A stretch of DNA of 64,000 nt from Qipengyuania atrilutea (GTDB lineage Bacteria > Pseudomonadota > Alphaproteobacteria > Sphingomonadales > Sphingomonadaceae), in the NCBI RefSeq assembly GCF_013370205.1, contig NZ_JABWGV010000003.1:427501-491500 (forward strand). Direction: 5' to 3'. The notes beneath the pieces were generated by a model, which saw nothing but the letters and a program-made list of their open reading frames with translations, was not told the origin of the DNA and did not search any database. Numbering within the stretch: the stretch's first letter is position 1; each line of letters begins with the position of its first letter. Positions 35,167 through 42,974 of the stretch are shown here, piece by piece. The position numbers and the translations under genes were made by a program.

Positions 35167-35216
35167 CCAACGAAAAGCCCCTCCCGCAAAGATGCGAAAG
35201 GGGCTGGTTTCGTTGG
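35167..35216. terminator. Bidirectional terminator between pyrC' and the SPOR/TPR gene
   Basis: A long hairpin of CCAACGAAA-AGCCCCT paired with AGGGGCT-(GG)-TTTCGTTGG. A/T-rich arms flank the GC stem on both sides, so it can serve transcripts from either direction. It lies between two convergent genes. Confidence 0.8.
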
Positions 35217-35256
35217 GGTCAATCCAGGCGGTTAGTCCCGCCCGCATGCTCTTAAC

Positions 35257-36714
35257 TCAGGAAAGACGGGCGACCCGCGTGACGCGATCGAGCGCGCCGG
35301 GAAGCGGATTGTCCGCACCGTAGGCGAAGCAGCCGCCGCCCTTGCTCTTGACCACGGAGCACAGCTCGCTGGCGGAATCCTGCGCAAGATCGGCAGCTGA
35401 GACGCGGTAATAGAGTTTGCCGCGCACCTTGGCCTTGGTGATGACCATCTGCTTGTTTTCGAGTTCCGGATAGCGCGACTGGAAGATGCGCCATGCGCGC
35501 TTGGCATCGGCTTCGGTGAAGAAGCTGCCGAGCTGCGCGAAGTGTTCGCCCTGTTTGGCAACGCTTTGTTCGCTGTCGCCGACCTCTGGAGTCGAACTAG
35601 CGTCCGCGCCGGCAATCCGGGCATTCGGAACAGCGTAGGTCTCGTCGAAGATCTCGCCCGCCTCGGCCTCGTCGGCGTCCGTATCCGACAGGAAGTCGGA
35701 GGAGACCGAGGTCTTCGCCGGTTTGAACGGCACTGCGGGAGGGGCTGCTTCCGCAGCCGCGAATTCGGGTACATCGACGAAGCCGTCGCTGTCGTAGTCG
35801 GTTCCGCCAGCCGCCGGTGTCTGCGCGAGCCCTTCATGCAATTGGGCGGCTGCGTATTCCTCGTCCAGCTTGAACGAGGCGGGGGCGCCGTTCACGGCAG
35901 GCGGAAGATCGCGCTTCGGCGACGGCGGAAGCGGCGGCAATTCCTTAGTCGCCGAGCCGGTGACTTCCATCGCAAGCTGCTCGACGCTCTGGTTATTATG
36001 AAGGGCGAGCGCTGTAGGACGTCCGCTATCTGCGGAAGCTTCGACGCCGAGCAATGCGGCAACCCGAAGCGTATGCGCGCCGTCGAGCGTGTGCTGCGCC
36101 CACTCGGTCATGCGGTCACCGAGCTGGTCAGCCGGAACGTCCTGTGCAGCCATCAGGCGGGCATCGCGCCAATCGCCGTTCATGGCATAGGAATAAGCGA
36201 GGTTCTGGCGAATCTTCGCTGAATCCATTCCGGCGCGCAGGGCGTCAGTCAGGACGAGGACGCCGCGTCCCGGCTCGCCTGCCAGAGCGTAGGCAAGGCC
36301 AAGATCGGCGGGATCGATCTGATCCTGATGGTTCTTCAGAAGTCGCAGCGCTTCCTCGCCGCGGCCCACTGCCGTCTGCGCCAGCGCGCGGCTGACGATG
36401 ACCTTGGGATCGCGCGAGCCGAGCTCCATGGCTTCGGCGAATGATGTTTCGGCGGACATGAAGCGGCCCGCTTCGAGATAGGCGGCCCCCAGCATGACGC
36501 GGTGCGTGACGTTCTGCGGCTCGGCGAGAACTGCTGCTTCGGCATGCGTAATCGCGGCGGACGTTTTGCCCTTCGCCATGGCGTCCTGCGCATCGGCAGC
36601 GGACACGCGCGCTTCGGGCGCGACCGAGCCCGAACAACCGGCAAGCGTCGCCGATGCGAGCGCCGTTGTTATGGCGAAAGTAACCATCTTCGTGCGTTTC
36701 ACGTTGTTCGTCAT
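35257..36714 (-). CDS. TPR lipoprotein with C-terminal SPOR domain
   Basis: A 485-residue predicted lipoprotein: signal with lipobox A-T-L-A-G-C near residue 26, TPR-like repeats from about 40 to 230 (V-M-L-G-A-A-Y-L-E-A-G-R-F), a low-complexity P/A/E linker (about 250-395), and a C-terminal SPOR domain starting H-F-A-Q-L-G-S-F-F near residue 405. SPOR domains bind denuded septal peptidoglycan. It is the last gene of an operon with a ParA-like ATPase and a small RHH-like protein, which links envelope or division-site functions with a positioning ATPase (inference). C-terminal cysteines C-S-V-V and G-C-F-A are unusual for a SPOR domain. Confidence 0.85.
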   Translation of the reverse strand: MTNNVKRTKMVTFAITTALASATLAGCSGSVAPEARVSAADAQDAMAKGKTSAAITHAEAAVLAEPQNVTHRVMLGAAYLEAGRFMSAETSFAEAMELGSRDPKVIVSRALAQTAVGRGEEALRLLKNHQDQIDPADLGLAYALAGEPGRGVLVLTDALRAGMDSAKIRQNLAYSYAMNGDWRDARLMAAQDVPADQLGDRMTEWAQHTLDGAHTLRVAALLGVEASADSGRPTALALHNNQSVEQLAMEVTGSATKELPPLPPSPKRDLPPAVNGAPASFKLDEEYAAAQLHEGLAQTPAAGGTDYDSDGFVDVPEFAAAEAAPPAVPFKPAKTSVSSDFLSDTDADEAEAGEIFDETYAVPNARIAGADASSTPEVGDSEQSVAKQGEHFAQLGSFFTEADAKRAWRIFQSRYPELENKQMVITKAKVRGKLYYRVSAADLAQDSASELCSVVKSKGGGCFAYGADNPLPGALDRVTRVARLS

Positions 36715-36764
36715 GGTCTTGTAGCCCCCGTCCGTACTTGCTTAGTTCTGCGGTGCTGCGCGCA

Positions 36765-37292
36765 TTACTTGCGCTTCAGCTTGCTTGCGAGTTCGCCGAT
36801 TTCCGGCATCTTTTCGAGTAGCGCGTCGAGCGCGTCGGTCACGATCTGCTGCGCGCTGGAATCCTTCATCGTGCAGGCCAGGCGAAGCTTCAGATGCCGC
36901 TCAGCATCGAGCCGCAGGGTGAAGGCAGCGCGCTTTTCGTTGCTGCTGATCTTGGCTGCCTTGCGCAGTTTCGGCGCCGGTGCCGTCTTCGCGGCGACCT
37001 GGCCGAGCTTGGCGCTGAGTTCGCCGACCTGTTGATGAACCGGATTGAGCGCATCGCGGGCGATCGCACGGTCGTTCAGCGAAACGATGTCGGCGGTCGT
37101 AACCGGCTGGCTCTCGGCGGCGAACGCTTCGTCGCTATCGCCCATGTCGTTCCAGCCGAGATCCTCGAGATTGGCCGCTTCGTTTCCGCGCGTCGCGGCG
37201 AGCGGGCTCATCTGGGAGCGCATGGCCGGCTTTGCCCCGCCCTTGCGAGCGAGCAACGTCGGCGAAAGAGAGGCGAAACCTGCGTCAGACAT
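36765..37292 (-). CDS. Putative ribbon-helix-helix partner of an orphan ParA ATPase
   Basis: A 175-residue protein 24 bases after the ParA-like gene. The N-terminal two thirds are low-complexity and alanine-rich. The C-terminal part (about 125-165) has R-A-A-F-T-L-R-L-D-A-E-R-H-L-K-L-R-L-A followed by S-A-Q-Q-I-V-T-D-A-L-D-A-L-L, a beta-strand plus two helices pattern like MetJ/Arc/CopG ribbon-helix-helix proteins. ParA relatives often pair with a small adaptor of this kind. I cannot name the family. It may recruit the ATPase to DNA or to a cargo complex. Confidence 0.6.
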   Translation of the reverse strand: MSDAGFASLSPTLLARKGGAKPAMRSQMSPLAATRGNEAANLEDLGWNDMGDSDEAFAAESQPVTTADIVSLNDRAIARDALNPVHQQVGELSAKLGQVAAKTAPAPKLRKAAKISSNEKRAAFTLRLDAERHLKLRLACTMKDSSAQQIVTDALDALLEKMPEIGELASKLKRK

Positions 37293-37316
37293 AATCGCTC
37301 CCGCGCCAAGCTGGCC

Positions 37317-38033
37317 TTATTGCGCAACCCGGCGGCCGAAGCCGCCGCCCGGCCGTGCCTGGCCCGGCATTTGCGAAACCGAATTCGGCGCGGCGAAGAC
37401 GGTCCGGCGGAAATTCTTCTCCAGCCGGTCCGCGATATATTTCCACAGCGTGGTGACCTCGATCGCGCTGCGGCTGTCGGGATCGACCTCCATCACCGTG
37501 CGGCCGTCGATCATCGAAGCGGCGAAGTCGGTGCGGTGGTGAAGCGTGATGGGCGCTACGGTTCCGTGCTGCGACAAGGCGACTGCCGCTTCCGAGGTGA
37601 TCTTGGCTTTTGGGGTCGCCGCATTGACTACGAATACGAGCGGCTTGCCGGCGCGCTCGCACAGGTCGACGGTCGCGCCGACGGCGCGCAGATCGTGCGG
37701 GCTGGGGCGGGTCGGGACGACGATCAGCTCAGCCACGCCGATGACCGACTGGATCGCCATAGTGATGGCAGGCGGCGTGTCGATCACCGCGAGCTTGAAG
37801 CCCTGTTGCCGCAAGACCTGCAGGTCGTTCGCCAGCCGCGCGACGGTCGTCTGAGCGAAAGCGGGATATTCCGCCTCGCGCTCGTTCCACCAGTCGGCGA
37901 GCGATCCCTGCGGGTCGATGTCGATCAGCACGACCGGACCTGCGCCCGCCCGTTGTGCCTGAACGGCGAGATGGCCGGAGAGGGTCGTCTTGCCCGATCC
38001 GCCTTTCTGCGATGCCAACGCCAGTACCCGCAA
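37317..38033 (-). CDS. ParA/MinD-superfamily ATPase (orphan, no ParB)
   Basis: A 238-residue ParA-family ATPase with the deviant Walker A K-G-G-S-G-K-T-T at residues 10-17, Walker A' I-D-I-D-P-Q-G-S-L-A-D-W, and Walker B-like V-I-D-T-P-P. No parB and no parS-like sites adjoin, so it is not the chromosome-segregation ParA. It leads the operon with the RHH-like protein and the SPOR/TPR lipoprotein. Orphan ParAs position chemoreceptor arrays, carboxysomes or division proteins. Its last 20 residues are G/R-rich. A CtrA-like box lies 102 bases upstream. Confidence 0.85.
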   Translation of the reverse strand: MRVLALASQKGGSGKTTLSGHLAVQAQRAGAGPVVLIDIDPQGSLADWWNEREAEYPAFAQTTVARLANDLQVLRQQGFKLAVIDTPPAITMAIQSVIGVAELIVVPTRPSPHDLRAVGATVDLCERAGKPLVFVVNAATPKAKITSEAAVALSQHGTVAPITLHHRTDFAASMIDGRTVMEVDPDSRSAIEVTTLWKYIADRLEKNFRRTVFAAPNSVSQMPGQARPGGGFGRRVAQ

Positions 38034-38134
38034 GGCTATATCCCCTTCGATTTGCCTTCAATTTCATCGAGCCGCCCGTTTGGGCCCTCCCGTCCGGAAA
38101 ACGGCTCTGCTTTGAAGGAGATCGCAGACTACCC

Positions 38135-38149
38135 CTAATTTTGCGTTAA
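38135..38149. promoter_or_regulatory. Near-consensus CtrA-type box between divergent parA-like and DUF418 genes
   Basis: CTAA-N7-TTAA, one mismatch from the CtrA consensus TTAA-N7-TTAA. It lies in the divergent intergenic region, 102 bases from the ParA-like start and 50 bases from the DUF418 start. A single site by eye may be chance, but a chpT gene lies in the same window. Confidence 0.3.
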
Positions 38150-38198
38150 GACGGTCCGCTCGGTAATAGGCGGCCAAGCGCGTTTTGGTTGGGGGAAG

Positions 38199-39488
38199 AT
38201 GATGGATAATGGGGTGGCTACGCCTGATACGCGTGAGACTGGGCCGGTCGTGCCCGTGTCGGCTTCCGGAAAGACGCGAATCGCCAGCCTCGATTTCATA
38301 CGCGGCATCGCGGTCATGGGCATTCTCGCTGCCAACATCGTCGCATTCGGTCAGCCGATGACCGCTTACATGTGGCCGGACGGATTCCTCGTTCCGGCGG
38401 GCGATCCGGACGATGTGATGTGGGCGATCCAATTCGTACTGGTCGACGGCAAGATGCGCGGGCTTTTCACGCTCCTGTTCGGGGCGGGGATGTACCTGTT
38501 CATGGAGAAAGCCTGGGCAAAGGGAGCGGGGCGCGGCCTGCAGGCGCGGCGGCTGTTCTGGCTGCTGCTGTTCGGCGCGGTGCATTTCTTCCTGATCTGG
38601 CAAGGCGACATTCTGGTGTCCTACGCCCTTGCCGGGTTCATTGCCTTGGGATGCTTGAAATGGCGCGCGAAGACGCAGCTTATTATCGGCATTCTCGGCT
38701 ATATCAGCGGCGCGATCCTGGCGCTTCCGGCGATGGCCGGACCCTACCTCGCATCGGAAACGCAGTTCGCCGAAGCGATGGGCGGTTCCGAGACGATCGA
38801 AATGCTCGAGGAAGGGAAGCAGGCCGAGATCGACGACGCAATGGAAGAGGCGGCTCTCATACAGAGCGGCGATTACGGTGGGTACGTCTCCCATGTCGCC
38901 GCGCAGCATAGTAGCAATCTCGCCTTCTACCTGTTCCTGGCGTTCACGGAGACCATCCCGCTGATGCTGATCGGCATGGCGCTCTACCGGCGCGGGCTGT
39001 TCGACGGGGGCATTGCGCGCGGCAGGCTGCTGACGTGGGGCTGGATCGGCGTGATCGCAGGGTCGGCGCTCACCGTCCTGATCGCGTTTTGGACCATCGA
39101 GACCGGCATGACCTATTACGGCACGTTGGCGGGTTTCATGGGCTTCAGTCCGCTGCCACGCCTGCCAGTTATCGTCGGCCTTGCCGCGCTGTTGACCGCC
39201 TATTTGACGGCGGCGGGACACTTCCTCGGTGACCGGATCACGGCAGCGGGACGGGCGGCCTTCACCAACTATCTCGGCACGTCGATCGTGCTGCTGCCGG
39301 TCTTTCACGGCTGGGGGCTCGGTCTGTTCGGCGAACTCGACCGGCCGCAGCTTTATCTGGTCATGCTGGCGGTCTGGGTGCTGATACTGCTATGGTCGAA
39401 GCCGTGGCTGGAGCGGTTCCGCTACGGACCGCTCGAATGGCTATGGCGCTGCCTTACTTACGGGAAGCTGTTTCCGATCCGGCGCTGA
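38199..39488 (+). CDS. DUF418-domain membrane protein
   Basis: A 429-residue protein with about ten membrane helices. The N-terminal D-F-I-R-G-I-A-V-M-G-I-L-A-A-N-I (about 30-45) and the D-G-K-M-R-G-L-F-T-L-L-F-G-A-G segment are hallmarks of the YeiB/DUF418 family; the C-terminal DUF418 domain starts near residue 255 and includes F-T-N-Y-L-G-T-S. The fold resembles acyltransferase-3 proteins, so acyl transfer to envelope carbohydrates is suspected but not shown. GGGGGAAG precedes the ATG. Confidence 0.93.
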   Translation: MMDNGVATPDTRETGPVVPVSASGKTRIASLDFIRGIAVMGILAANIVAFGQPMTAYMWPDGFLVPAGDPDDVMWAIQFVLVDGKMRGLFTLLFGAGMYLFMEKAWAKGAGRGLQARRLFWLLLFGAVHFFLIWQGDILVSYALAGFIALGCLKWRAKTQLIIGILGYISGAILALPAMAGPYLASETQFAEAMGGSETIEMLEEGKQAEIDDAMEEAALIQSGDYGGYVSHVAAQHSSNLAFYLFLAFTETIPLMLIGMALYRRGLFDGGIARGRLLTWGWIGVIAGSALTVLIAFWTIETGMTYYGTLAGFMGFSPLPRLPVIVGLAALLTAYLTAAGHFLGDRITAAGRAAFTNYLGTSIVLLPVFHGWGLGLFGELDRPQLYLVMLAVWVLILLWSKPWLERFRYGPLEWLWRCLTYGKLFPIRR

Positions 39489-39501
39489 TGCGGATGTTCC
39501 G

Positions 39502-39783
39502 CTAAAGGTCCATGACCGCGTAGATGACGAAGGCGAGGCCCGTTCCGAAGATGAATAGCGGCCATGACCAGTACCACGAGTAAGTCTCGACGGTCAGATA
39601 ATGGATATAGAGATAGCCGCCGGTCGAACCGGCGGTACCGATGAACATCGCAACGAGCCAGGTCAGCAAAGCGCCCGGAACCAGCGATTTGACGAACGAG
39701 ATAATCACGAGATTCTTCTCCGATGACGAGATCAGGCAATCCGGAGCGGCATCCGCGTCCCGAATGCCGTCGTTCCGAGTCAT
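39502..39783 (-). CDS. Small two-helix membrane protein, unknown function
   Basis: A 93-residue protein with two membrane helices (about residues 28-50 and 68-90) and an aromatic W/Y-rich loop between them. I take ATG 39783; an in-frame ATG at 39849 would add 22 residues and overlap the next gene by 23 bases. Neither has a good ribosome site. I recognise no family. It follows der and the DUF2721 gene on the same strand. Confidence 0.55.
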   Translation of the reverse strand: MTRNDGIRDADAAPDCLISSSEKNLVIISFVKSLVPGALLTWLVAMFIGTAGSTGGYLYIHYLTVETYSWYWSWPLFIFGTGLAFVIYAVMDL

Positions 39784-39826
39784 GCAGAGGAATGGTTCAT
39801 AATTAGCTAAAATCGGGAAAAGGCGT

Positions 39827-40240
39827 TCAGTCTTCGTCTTCGCTTTCATGCCGCCGTTGCACGAGCTTTCGCGACAATTGCCGCCGCTCGCGTGCGCTGT
39901 TGGTAGCGAGGCGCGTTTCCAGCAGAAACAGCAGCAGGGCGAGAAACAGCAGGCTCATCGTGACGATCCATGCGAGCGCCACCGCGGTTCCGAGTTGCGG
40001 GCGGATGAAGGCGCTAACGAACAGAAGCGCCACGACCAGGCAAATCGTCAGCGCCGCACTGGTCGACAAGTTGATCGCCCACTGTGCGTAAGCACGCCGC
40101 TGTTCGAGCGCGGGCAGTTCCTGTGCGCGGCGTCCGCCCGAGCCGCGGTCCATCGCCCGCTCGATCCGCTCAATCTTCTCGATCAGCCAGAACAGCCGAG
40201 CGTTGAGTACGTTCAGGAACGCGCCGATCGCCGCCAGCAT
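39827..40240 (-). CDS. DUF2721-family membrane protein
   Basis: At least 137 residues, with hydrophobic helices at residues 1-17, 55-80 and 85-108. The family pattern (I-G-A-F-L-N-V-L-N-A-R-L) points to DUF2721. Family members start further upstream with a short helix (V-Q-Q-I-V-Q-L-S-L-A-P-V-F), and exactly that sequence is open in frame here up to about 40353, overlapping the der stop. No ATG, GTG or TTG occurs in that upstream part; a CTG near 40350 is the only candidate. The true start is therefore probably non-standard, or ATG 40240 is used and the protein is shortened. Confidence 0.75.
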   Translation of the reverse strand: MLAAIGAFLNVLNARLFWLIEKIERIERAMDRGSGGRRAQELPALEQRRAYAQWAINLSTSAALTICLVVALLFVSAFIRPQLGTAVALAWIVTMSLLFLALLLFLLETRLATNSARERRQLSRKLVQRRHESEDED

Positions 40241-40347
40241 GAAGACCGGCGCCAGCGACAGCTGGACGATCTGCTGGACGCGCGCCGTGCTCGAGGTGCG
40301 CTCGATCAGGTCGGTCGTGATGGAAACGTATTCGATGCCGGCACCTG

Positions 40348-41742
40348 TCAGGAGGCGTAAGGGTTCTTCGAACTTTTCAGCGTCACCCGAACCGGCACCG
40401 CATCGAAGCCGAGCTTGTCGCGGATGCCGTTCACCAGATAGCGCTCGTAACTGGTCGGAAGCGCGTCGAGGCGCGAGCCGAACACCACGAAGCGGGGCGG
40501 GCGGGTGCCGACCTGCGTGATGTAACGGAGCTTGATCCGCTTGCCTTTCGGCGCGGGCGGCGGATTGGCTTCGAGCGCGTCGTCGAACCAGCGGTTGAGC
40601 GCCGCAGTCGGCACGCGCTTCGACCAGCTTTCGCGGATTTCGAACGCGGCGCGCAGCATGGTGTCGAGCCCTTTGCCCGTCCGCGCCGACACGGCGAGAA
40701 CCGGCAGTCCGCGGACTTGCGCGAGGCCGTCGTTAAGCGCGGCCTTGATGCCGTTGAACAAGCTGCTGGCATCCTCCGTGCCCGCTTCGCCCGCAACGTC
40801 CCACTTGTTGATAGCGACGATGAGGGCGCGGCCTTCCTCGAGCACCATCGAGGCGATCTTGAGGTCCTGGTGTTCCAGCCCCTGCGTCGCGTCGAGCAGC
40901 AGAACGACCACTTCGGCAAAATCCACGGCGCGGCGTGCATCGGCGACGGAAAGCTTCTCGAGCTTGTCGACCACGTTGCGCTTCTTGCGCATCCCCGCGG
41001 TGTCGATCAGCCGGATCTCGCGCGCCTCGCCGGATTTCGGGTCGTTCCATTGCCAATCGATCGCAATCGAATCGCGGGTAATGCCGGCTTCCGGTCCGGT
41101 CAGAAGACGCTCTTCGCCCAGCAGACGGTTGATGAGCGTCGACTTGCCGGCATTCGGGCGGCCGACGATTGCGAGCTTGAGGGGGCCGAGCGGCGCTTCG
41201 TCGTCGCTCTCGTCCGCCTCCGGCTGCGCTTCTGCAGCTTCCGCTTTCGCGCCGATGATCGGCCAGAGCGCACCGAACAGGTCGGCGATGCCTTCGCCGT
41301 GCTCTGCCGACACGGCAATGGGTTCGCCGAAGCCGAGCGAGTAGGCTTCGAGAACACCGGCCTCGCCCTGTCTTCCTTCCGCCTTGTTGGCGACCGGAAC
41401 GATCGGAACTTCCTGCGAGCGAAGCCAGCGGCCGATTTCCCCGTCCAGCGGAGTGAGGCCGCTGCGCGCATCGACGACGAAAAGCGCGGCATCAGCGCCT
41501 TCGAGCGAAACCTCGGTCTGGCTCCGCATTCGCCCGGGAAGGGTCTCTGGGTCCTCGTCCTCCCATCCGGCGGTGTCGACCACCGTGAACTGAAGTCCCG
41601 CTATTTCCGCATCGCCCGAACGCCGGTCGCGCGTCACGCCGGGCTGATCGTCGACCAGCGCCAGCCGCTTTCCGATCAGCCGGTTGAACAGCGTCGATTT
41701 GCCCACATTAGGGCGGCCGATGATGATGACCTGAGGTTTCAC
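40348..41742 (-). CDS. der: Ribosome-assembly GTPase Der (EngA)
   Basis: A 464-residue GTPase with two tandem G domains, needed for 50S subunit assembly. First domain: G-R-P-N-V-G-K-S-T at residues 9-17 and D-T-A-G-W near 56. Second domain: G-R-P-N-A-G-K-S-T near 192, D-T-A-G-M-R-K-K near 248, and N-K-W-D near 313. A C-terminal KH-like domain follows (R-Y-I-T-Q-V-G-T-R-P-P-R-F). The acidic linker between the G domains (about 170-185) is typical of alphaproteobacteria. Length is normal. Confidence 0.97.
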   Translation of the reverse strand: MKPQVIIIGRPNVGKSTLFNRLIGKRLALVDDQPGVTRDRRSGDAEIAGLQFTVVDTAGWEDEDPETLPGRMRSQTEVSLEGADAALFVVDARSGLTPLDGEIGRWLRSQEVPIVPVANKAEGRQGEAGVLEAYSLGFGEPIAVSAEHGEGIADLFGALWPIIGAKAEAAEAQPEADESDDEAPLGPLKLAIVGRPNAGKSTLINRLLGEERLLTGPEAGITRDSIAIDWQWNDPKSGEAREIRLIDTAGMRKKRNVVDKLEKLSVADARRAVDFAEVVVLLLDATQGLEHQDLKIASMVLEEGRALIVAINKWDVAGEAGTEDASSLFNGIKAALNDGLAQVRGLPVLAVSARTGKGLDTMLRAAFEIRESWSKRVPTAALNRWFDDALEANPPPAPKGKRIKLRYITQVGTRPPRFVVFGSRLDALPTSYERYLVNGIRDKLGFDAVPVRVTLKSSKNPYAS

Positions 41743-41827
41743 GCGGGTCTGTTCCTTTGCTGCGGAGCCGTGCGGCTTCGACGCGGCAATGGCAAGTCCT
41801 GAAAGCGGCGGCGGCGCCAGAGGCGCG

Positions 41828-42133
41828 TCAGTCGGCCTTCAGTACCGGGGCGTCGCCGCCGAGATCTTCGTACCATGCCTCGACCGGACCTTGCAGCTTC
41901 AAGGTCAGCGGATTGCCCTTGCGGTCGACGGTCTTGCCCGCCTGCACGCGCACCCAGCCTTCGGATACGCTGTATTCTTCGACATTCGTGCGGACAGTGC
42001 CCTTGAACCGGATGCCGACGCCGCGCTGCAATTTCTCCTGATCGAAATACTGGCTGCGCGGATTGACCGACAGGCGGTCGGGCGGAAGATCGGCGGAGCC
42101 GGTTGTCTGTTCAGGGGTGTTGTCGTCGCTCAT
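41828..42133 (-). CDS. DUF3297-family protein
   Basis: A 101-residue cytoplasmic protein of the DUF3297 family, a small conserved family of unknown function. The conserved part is P-D-R-L-S-V-N-P-R-S-Q-Y-F-D followed by G-V-G-I-R-F-K-G and G-W-V-R-V. I choose ATG 42133 (M-S-D-D-N); an open frame to 42169 would add a proline-rich start without support. It is on the same strand as der, 85 bases upstream. Confidence 0.85.
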   Translation of the reverse strand: MSDDNTPEQTTGSADLPPDRLSVNPRSQYFDQEKLQRGVGIRFKGTVRTNVEEYSVSEGWVRVQAGKTVDRKGNPLTLKLQGPVEAWYEDLGGDAPVLKAD

Positions 42134-42181
42134 GCCGCGCCCTTTAGGGGGAGGGCGCGGCTGCGGCAATAGGGCGCGGCC

Positions 42182-42355
42182 TCAGTCGGGCGGCGGCGGT
42201 GTCTCCACCGGTCCGCGGTCGGGCTCGTCGATATCCGGCTGCGGCGGTTCGAAATCGGGCACGTCCTCGTTCGGCGTCTCGCTCGGAATGCTGTCGGGCG
42301 GCATTTCCTGCGGGGGTTGCGGTTCGATCGTGTCGGGTGGGGGCTGGGTGGCCAT
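42182..42355 (-). CDS. Small proline-rich acidic protein (57 residues)
   Basis: A 57-codon gene starting at an ATG with a good ribosome site (AAGGAA, six bases upstream). The product is about one third proline with many D and E (M-A-T-Q-P-P-P-D-T-I-E-P-Q-P ...; ends E-T-P-P-P-P-D), basic residues almost absent. It has no family I know and is likely disordered. It follows the 88-residue acidic gene by 20 bases on the same strand, so the two probably form an operon. Confidence 0.55.
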   Translation of the reverse strand: MATQPPPDTIEPQPPQEMPPDSIPSETPNEDVPDFEPPQPDIDEPDRGPVETPPPPD

Positions 42356-42375
42356 GTCGTGTTCCTTGCTAATGT

Positions 42376-42642
42376 TCAGTCCGGGGGGAGAAGTTCGGTC
42401 GGCGTCGTCGCGTTCATTTCTGCTTCGCCAGCACCGTCCATGCCGTCGCGGTCGCGGATTTTCTTCATCTTCCGGCGCGCTTCCGCCCCTTCGCTCTCGT
42501 CCTTCTCGCTCGCCTCGACAGTGCCGGCGCTTTCGCTGTCACCGTCTTCTTCGGCGAGTTCACGAGCATCCACCGGATCGGCCTTCGGATCGATCGTGGG
42601 CGGAGTCGCCGGGGGAATGTTCGGCTTTTCGTAATCGGCCAT
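42376..42642 (-). CDS. Small acidic disordered protein (88 residues)
   Basis: An 88-residue protein starting at ATG 42642 (M-A-D-Y-E-K-P-N-I-P-P), preceded by AAGGAG seven bases upstream. It is rich in D, E, P and A, with one basic patch (A-R-R-K-M-K-K-I-R-D-R-D). An open frame continues upstream to 42900, through the tRNA-Leu gene, and is not coding. Function unknown. Confidence 0.6.
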   Translation of the reverse strand: MADYEKPNIPPATPPTIDPKADPVDARELAEEDGDSESAGTVEASEKDESEGAEARRKMKKIRDRDGMDGAGEAEMNATTPTELLPPD

Positions 42643-42817
42643 GAGACTGGCTCCTTTCCCCAAATCAACCGCAGAGCGCGACATAGCGTTCCCCGCAGGC
42701 GTGTCGGCGTATCGCAGCGGCAGGGCGAATCGACCCGCTTGCCCTTTGCGCCCCTCGTCTGTAGAGGCGCGGGCTTGAATGTCGGGACGCGCGCCGTCCC
42801 GCGGCTTCGTTGGCCTT

Positions 42818-42902
42818 GCGGGCGTGGCGGAATTGGTAGACGCGCTGGTTTTAGGTACCAGTATCTTACGATGTGGGGGTTCGAGTCCCTTCGCCCGCAC
42901 CA
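42818..42902 (+). tRNA. tRNA-Leu (TAG)
   Basis: An 85-nt class II tRNA: acceptor GCGGGCG paired with CGCCCGC, anticodon arm CTGGT-TTTAGGT-ACCAG with anticodon TAG, a long variable arm, a T-arm with GGTTCGAGTCC, and encoded ACCA. It reads CUA leucine codons. The trigger factor gene follows 72 bases later. Confidence 0.96.
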
Positions 42903-42974
42903 GACCGCGATTCGCCCGAACCCGCGCCGACGGGTACTTGGATTATTGATGTAGAAGGTTTGAAGCTCACTCTC

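Noticed and set aside
38064-39308. 414-codon frame antisense to the DUF418 gene
   Set aside because: Product is H/R/Q-rich without motifs; the sense gene has family hallmarks.
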